A stretch of 64,000 nucleotides of DNA from Massilia sp. Root351 (GTDB lineage Bacteria > Pseudomonadota > Gammaproteobacteria > Burkholderiales > Burkholderiaceae_D), in contig NZ_LMDJ01000023.1 in the NCBI RefSeq assembly GCF_001425045.1, positions 323,420 to 387,419 of the forward strand, in the 5' to 3' direction. Numbering within the stretch: position 1 is the stretch's first letter; each line of letters starts with the position of its first letter. A model generated the notes under the pieces. The model worked only from the letters and a program-made list of their open reading frames with translations, was not told the DNA's origin and did no database searches. This document shows, in pieces, positions 60,531 through 64,000 of the stretch. The position numbers were made by a program, and so were the translations under genes.

Positions 60531-61067
60531 TCAGTCGGTCAGTTTGAATTTCAGCTGTATCGATAGTGCCCCATGCAACCTGTCCTTGTAGCGCGGGATG
60601 ACGGCGATATTGGCGCCCACGCGCTGGTACTCGAAGCTCATGACGGGAATGGCGGCAAGGAACCAGCCGCCGTCGCGCATCTTGGGATAGCCGTTGAAGC
60701 CGCCGACCACCGCGCCCAGGCGCACCGGACCAATTGCAAAGGGCTGGTAGTACAAGCCCGCGTAATTGGAATACTGGCGGTCACTATTATAGAACCGTCC
60801 CGCAGTCGCTGCTGCGACCGTGGAGAAACGGTATTCCGCGCCGATGCCGGGATTGCGGTCGTTCAGATTCTTTTCGCGGTCGAAATGGTAGGAATAGAAG
60901 CCCGGGTTGATCCATAGTTCGCTCAGCGGCTTGCTTTCCACTAGCTCGAAAGAATACGCATCGCCGGCCATGGCGGCCGCGGGCACCGAGAGGATTGCCG
61001 CAGAGGTTAAATTGCCGGCGATTCCGGCCGCCTTTTTCACCGCCTTCGCCGCTATGTGATGTGTCAT
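60531..61067 (-). CDS. Small outer-membrane beta-barrel protein of unknown function
   Basis: The 178-residue protein begins with a basic N region and a hydrophobic stretch ending in VPAAAMAGDA (signal peptide cleavage near residue 34). Alternating strands such as NPGFYSYHFDREKNLNDRNP and GIGAEYRFST follow, ending in LSIQLKFKLTD. The compact eight-strand pattern recalls PagP-size barrels, but PagP catalytic residues cannot be assigned with confidence. The ATG at 61067 is preferred because AGGA lies about ten bases upstream and a signal peptide follows. It immediately precedes the EAL gene on the same strand, so they may be co-transcribed. Confidence 0.75.
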   Translation of the reverse strand: MTHHIAAKAVKKAAGIAGNLTSAAILSVPAAAMAGDAYSFELVESKPLSELWINPGFYSYHFDREKNLNDRNPGIGAEYRFSTVAAATAGRFYNSDRQYSNYAGLYYQPFAIGPVRLGAVVGGFNGYPKMRDGGWFLAAIPVMSFEYQRVGANIAVIPRYKDRLHGALSIQLKFKLTD

Positions 61068-61169
61068 CCCAACAGTCCTTGATAAATGCCAGTTCGGCGG
61101 TCCCGGCATTATAGCCAAGAGCAGGCCCGCTAGTTACAATGGGAATGGAACTAGTTGCCTTGTAACAAG

Positions 61170-61221
61170 ATAGTCACTTCATGGCAATATAATAGTCACA
61201 CGATAGTCACACCATAGTCAC
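61170..61221 (+). repeat. Array of ATAGTCAC direct repeats in 11-bp phase
   Basis: ATAGTCAC occurs exactly at 61170, 61192, 61203 and 61214, so start-to-start distances are 22, 11 and 11 bp. The slot at 61181 (atggcaat) keeps four of the eight bases and looks like a decayed copy. The array ends 33 bp before the chemoreceptor ATG. Spacing of one helical turn places every copy on the same DNA face. Confidence 0.85.
61188..61193 (+). promoter_or_regulatory. Candidate -10 box within the repeat array
   Basis: A perfect TATAAT overlaps the first two bases of the ATAGTCAC copy at 61192, 61 bases before the chemoreceptor start. No consensus -35 is found at 16-18 bp, so an activator-dependent promoter is possible. 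A flagellar sigma-28 sequence is not evident. Confidence 0.4.
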
Positions 61222-61254
61222 CATCCCGTATCAAACCTTCAGAGAAGAATCACC

Positions 61255-62991
61255 ATGACGATTACCAAACGCCTGATGCTGACCCTGTCAGTGGCATTGC
61301 TGGCGCTGCTATTTGTCGGCGGAAACGGCGTGCTGCAGCTGCAGCGTGCGCAAGCCCGCCTCGACACCGTGCAGACAGAACTGATTCCCAGCATCGCCGG
61401 CCTGAACATGGCCAAGAATGCCGTGTCCGACAGCCGCTTGGCCGGTTATCGCCTGTCCGTGTTTTCCGCGCCCGCGCCGGCCGAATGCCCGGACCCATGC
61501 AAGATGCCGGACAAAGCCTCGCTGCTCAAAGCCTACAACGACGCGCACGCCAAGTTCGACGAGATCCTGGCCAAGTACGAGAAAGAGAACGTCACCGACG
61601 AGACCGACCGCAAGATGGTCGAAGCGGACCGCGAAGCGATGGCCACTTACCGCAAGGCGCTGGTGCCCTTCCTGGAAGCTTCGCACGCGGGCGACATGGA
61701 CGGTGTGCGCGCCACCCTGGTTGGCGGCTCGCCGCTGGCGATCGGCGCGGCCGGCGTGAAGAAAGCGCTGGACGACCATATCGCCTACAACAATACCCTG
61801 ATCGACAAGGTGCGGGCCGAATCCATCGCCGCCTACCAGTCCGCCTTTACCTTGCTGGTGGGCGTGATCGTCGCCGCGCTGGTGGTGACCGGCTTCCTGG
61901 GCTACCAGCTGTACCGCATCATCAGCGTGAGCTTGAGCAATATCCAGGGCACGCTGGAGGACGTGAGCCAATCGCTGGACCTGACGCACCAGGTGCGCGT
62001 CGAGCGCATGGACGAAGTGGGGCACACGGCGGTCGCCTTCAACATGCTGCTGGCCGATATCGGCGGCGTGATCGGCAAGGTGCGCACCTCGACCGAGACG
62101 GTCAGCTCGGCGTCGCAGCAGATCGCGGCCGGGACCGGCGATCTGTCCTCGCGCACCGCCGCGCAGGCGGCGGCGCTGGAGCAGACCGCGTCCAGCATGG
62201 AAGAACTGAGCTCCACCGTCGGCCAGAACGCGGACAACGCGCGCCAGGCCAACCAGCTGGCGCTGTCCGCATCGGACGTGGCGGTGAAGGGCGGCAGCGT
62301 GGTCGACCAGGTGACCGAGACCATGTCGTCGATCAACGAATCGTCGCGCAAGATCGTGGACATCATCAGCGTCATCGACGGCATCGCCTTCCAGACCAAC
62401 ATTCTGGCGCTGAATGCTGCGGTGGAAGCGGCGCGCGCCGGTGAGCAGGGCCGCGGCTTTGCCGTGGTGGCAACCGAAGTGCGCAACCTGGCGCAGCGCT
62501 CGGCGGCGGCGGCCAAGGAAATCAAGGTGCTGATCGAGGACTCGGTGGACAAGGTCGGTTCGGGCACCAAGCTGGTCGAGCAGGCAGGCGCCACCATGAG
62601 CCAGGTGGTGACCAGCGTGCGCCAGGTGACGGACATCGTGGCCGCCATCAGCGCCGCGACCGACGAGCAGAACGCGGGTATCGCCCAGGTGCACCAGGCC
62701 ATCACGCAGATGGACCAGGTGACGCAGGAGAACGCGTCGCTGGTGGAAGAAACGGCCGCCGCCGCGCAGCTGATGCGCGACCAGGCCGAGGAATTGTCGC
62801 AGGCGGTGGCCGCCTTCAAGATCAGCGCTGTCGCGGCGCCTCAACCCGCCCGGCAGGCGGCCAACCGTGCCAAGGTCGCCCCTATCGGCACGGCCGTGGC
62901 CCGCGCGCCTGCGGCGCCCGCAGCCAAGCGCGCAGCGCCGGCCAAGCTGGCCAACGCCAAGCCTGCCAGCAGCGACTGGGAAGAGTTCTGA
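61255..62991 (+). CDS. Methyl-accepting chemotaxis protein
   Basis: The 578-residue chemoreceptor has a first membrane helix (about 7-28), a four-helix-bundle periplasmic sensor (about 30-185), a second helix (about 190-215) and HAMP (about 215-268). The signalling domain carries the conserved tip FQTNILALNAAVEAARAGEQ. The C-terminal DWEEF fits the xWxxF pentapeptide that tethers CheR/CheB. The sensor contains a CPDPC pair near residue 78 that could form a periplasmic disulfide, an unusual feature. The gene has its own repeat-rich upstream region and a strong terminator. Confidence 0.95.
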   Translation: MTITKRLMLTLSVALLALLFVGGNGVLQLQRAQARLDTVQTELIPSIAGLNMAKNAVSDSRLAGYRLSVFSAPAPAECPDPCKMPDKASLLKAYNDAHAKFDEILAKYEKENVTDETDRKMVEADREAMATYRKALVPFLEASHAGDMDGVRATLVGGSPLAIGAAGVKKALDDHIAYNNTLIDKVRAESIAAYQSAFTLLVGVIVAALVVTGFLGYQLYRIISVSLSNIQGTLEDVSQSLDLTHQVRVERMDEVGHTAVAFNMLLADIGGVIGKVRTSTETVSSASQQIAAGTGDLSSRTAAQAAALEQTASSMEELSSTVGQNADNARQANQLALSASDVAVKGGSVVDQVTETMSSINESSRKIVDIISVIDGIAFQTNILALNAAVEAARAGEQGRGFAVVATEVRNLAQRSAAAAKEIKVLIEDSVDKVGSGTKLVEQAGATMSQVVTSVRQVTDIVAAISAATDEQNAGIAQVHQAITQMDQVTQENASLVEETAAAAQLMRDQAEELSQAVAAFKISAVAAPQPARQAANRAKVAPIGTAVARAPAAPAAKRAAPAKLANAKPASSDWEEF

Positions 62992-63026
62992 TATCTGGCA
63001 GCTCGCGCCAGTGAGCCGCTGACCAG

Positions 63027-63056
63027 GCCGCGCCAGAAATGGCGCGGCTTTTTTTT
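63027..63056 (+). terminator. Strong intrinsic terminator after the chemoreceptor gene
   Basis: GCCGCGCC (63027-63034) pairs with GGCGCGGC (63041-63048) over a 6-base loop and is followed by eight T (63049-63056). Confidence 0.92.
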
Positions 63057-63414
63057 CAGGTCTTGCACGGTACTCCGGAGAACGGAGATCGCCGCCGCAA
63101 CCTTGCAGCCCTGCGACATCTGTCGGCGCCGCTTCGCAGTGTGGGAGCGGTTGCCATGGCGCCGTCCATTCCCGGGTCGATTGAAAACTACATCAAGCCG
63201 CCGCCCGACAACAGCCGGCGGCAAAGAAAGGGAAGGGCGGGCAGCGCGGCTCCGCACGAGGACGCGTCGGGCGCAGCTGTTGCCGCTCGACGCGCGGTTC
63301 CAGTCCCGATACAATGCTGTGGTATCGCTAACAATCAGGGCGGGAAGCTGAAGGGCCGGGCACTGGCCGCCTTCGCGGGCCGCCGCCACTTCTTCCGCGT
63401 ATCGATTAAAACTG
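63057..63414. other. Non-coding spacer between chemoreceptor terminator and GH43 gene
   Basis: I see no convincing gene in these 358 bases. Open frames run through it, but they lack ribosome sites and family resemblance and one continues antiphase into the GH43 gene. The stretch holds a LacI-like half-site (63142-63156) and a GC-rich imperfect dyad near 63200-63222. A promoter for the glycosidase must lie here but no good sigma-70 pair was found. Confidence 0.6.
63142..63156. promoter_or_regulatory. Possible LacI/GalR-family operator
   Basis: TGGGAGCGGTTGCCA has a perfect TGGGAGCG half-site (the half-site known from CebR-type operators) and an imperfect second half around a central CG. It lies about 260 bp upstream of a GH43 glycosidase, where a sugar-responsive LacI repressor would be expected, but symmetry is incomplete and no LacI gene is in view. 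Confidence 0.3.
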
Positions 63415-64000
63415 ATGCTTCCACAACTGACACTACTCGCCGCCGCAGCACTGATCGCCTTCCCGCCAGCGGCATCGGCGGCCACCACCGAGACGGCTGC
63501 CGCTACCGGTCCCGTGTTCGGCAACCCGCTGGTGCGCCAGCGCGCCGATCCCCATGTGACGCTGCACAGCGACGGCTACTACTATTTCACGGCCACCGTG
63601 CCGGAGTACGACCGCATCGAACTGCGCCGCGCGCGCACGCTGGATGAACTGGGCAGCGCAAAGGCGCAAGTGCTCTGGCGCCAGCACGCCAGCGGGCCGA
63701 TGAGCTACCACATCTGGGCGCCGGAGCTGCACCGCATCGACGGCAAGTGGTATATCTACTTCACTGCCGGCCGCGCCGACGCGCATTGGGAAATCCGCCT
63801 GTATGTGCTGGAGAACAGCTCGCCGGACCCGCTGCAGGGCGAGTGGGTGGAACGCGGCCAGCTGAAAACCGGCTGGGAAAGCTTTGCGCTGGACGCCACC
63901 ACCTTCGCGCTGGGCGGCAAGCGCTACCTGGCATGGACGCAGCGCGGCGCCGAGCCGGCATACCAGGGCACCAATATCTACCTGGCCGAGATGGATACGC
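63415..64000 (+). CDS. Secreted GH43 family glycosidase (5' part, runs off the right edge)
   Basis: The first 195 codons are present. A signal peptide (MLPQLTLLAAAALIAFPPAS, cleavage near Ala21) leads into the five-bladed propeller of GH43. The general base is D44 in RQRADPHV and the pKa-modulating Asp is D160 in FALDATTF. WAPELHRIDGKWYIYFTA is the usual blade motif. The catalytic acid Glu lies beyond the window. GH43 enzymes cleave arabinose- or xylose-containing plant polysaccharides. The gene remains open to base 64000. Confidence 0.9.
   Translation, partial: MLPQLTLLAAAALIAFPPAASAATTETAAATGPVFGNPLVRQRADPHVTLHSDGYYYFTATVPEYDRIELRRARTLDELGSAKAQVLWRQHASGPMSYHIWAPELHRIDGKWYIYFTAGRADAHWEIRLYVLENSSPDPLQGEWVERGQLKTGWESFALDATTFALGGKRYLAWTQRGAEPAYQGTNIYLAEMDT

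Noticed and set aside
63039..63647. A 202-codon frame between the chemoreceptor and the GH43 gene
   Set aside because: It starts inside the intrinsic terminator, is Arg-rich and runs out of frame into the GH43 gene, which has a signal peptide and catalytic residues.

Overview
The window is a 64 kb high-GC chromosomal segment with no rRNA, tRNA, CRISPR array, insertion sequence or phage block that I can see. The gene content points to a Betaproteobacterium of the Oxalobacteraceae (Massilia/Duganella/Janthinobacterium type). The pointers are a mltG-tmk-holB-pilZ row, queE-queD, nadA-nadC, a free-standing EF-G gene, many c-di-GMP proteins, and outer-membrane proteins such as PldA and an alginate-export-type porin. 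The genus is an inference from protein character and cannot be fixed without a search. Genes are tightly packed: many neighbours overlap by 4 bases, and several convergent pairs share stop-codon bases.

Layout, left to right. 0-4 kb: small regulator/transporter units (Lrp + LysE exporter; DUF1275 membrane protein; XRE-cupin regulator + a double-GNAT fusion). 4-10.5 kb: an M16 zinc peptidase, a metzincin/DUF4214 exoprotease, a PAS-GGDEF cyclase and an orphan histidine kinase. 10.6-19 kb: housekeeping (queE-queD-tadA, two alpha/beta hydrolases, ldcA, the ABC-F protein ybiT, nadA-nadC). 19-25.5 kb: a tandem pair of >1000-residue membrane GAF-GGDEF-EAL-receiver proteins, the second visibly decayed at key residues. 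25.5-33.8 kb: an MHS-type transporter divergent from an acyl-CoA metabolism operon (thiolase, acyl-CoA dehydrogenase, two SDRs, an MDR reductase, a GNAT). 33.8-37.7 kb: a LysR regulator divergent from a DHA2 efflux transporter coupled to a porin. 37.8-46.4 kb: ygfZ-DUF4936-NRDE on the minus strand, divergent from mltG-tmk-holB-pilZ-GNAT-TPR-TatD-ankyrin.

46.4-54.8 kb is the most interesting part. It holds a bacterial methyltransferase with the full arginine-methyltransferase (PRMT) signature, a TetR/nitronate-monooxygenase pair with a clear operator, and a five-gene overlapping cassette of the uncharacterised STM4015-STM4014-STM4013-STM4012-STM4011 type (leucine-rich-repeat protein, ATP-grasp, sulfatase-fold hydrolase, two radical SAM proteins). 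54.9-64 kb: a small membrane protein, pldA, a second-type fusA, a GAF-GGDEF-EAL protein, a small beta-barrel protein, a chemoreceptor preceded by an 11-bp-phased repeat array, and the start of a secreted GH43 glycosidase that runs off the right edge.

Signalling is the common thread: four c-di-GMP-domain proteins, an orphan histidine kinase, a chemoreceptor and a PilZ protein lie within 55 kb. The biochemical novelty is concentrated in the STM401x cassette and the PRMT-like gene.
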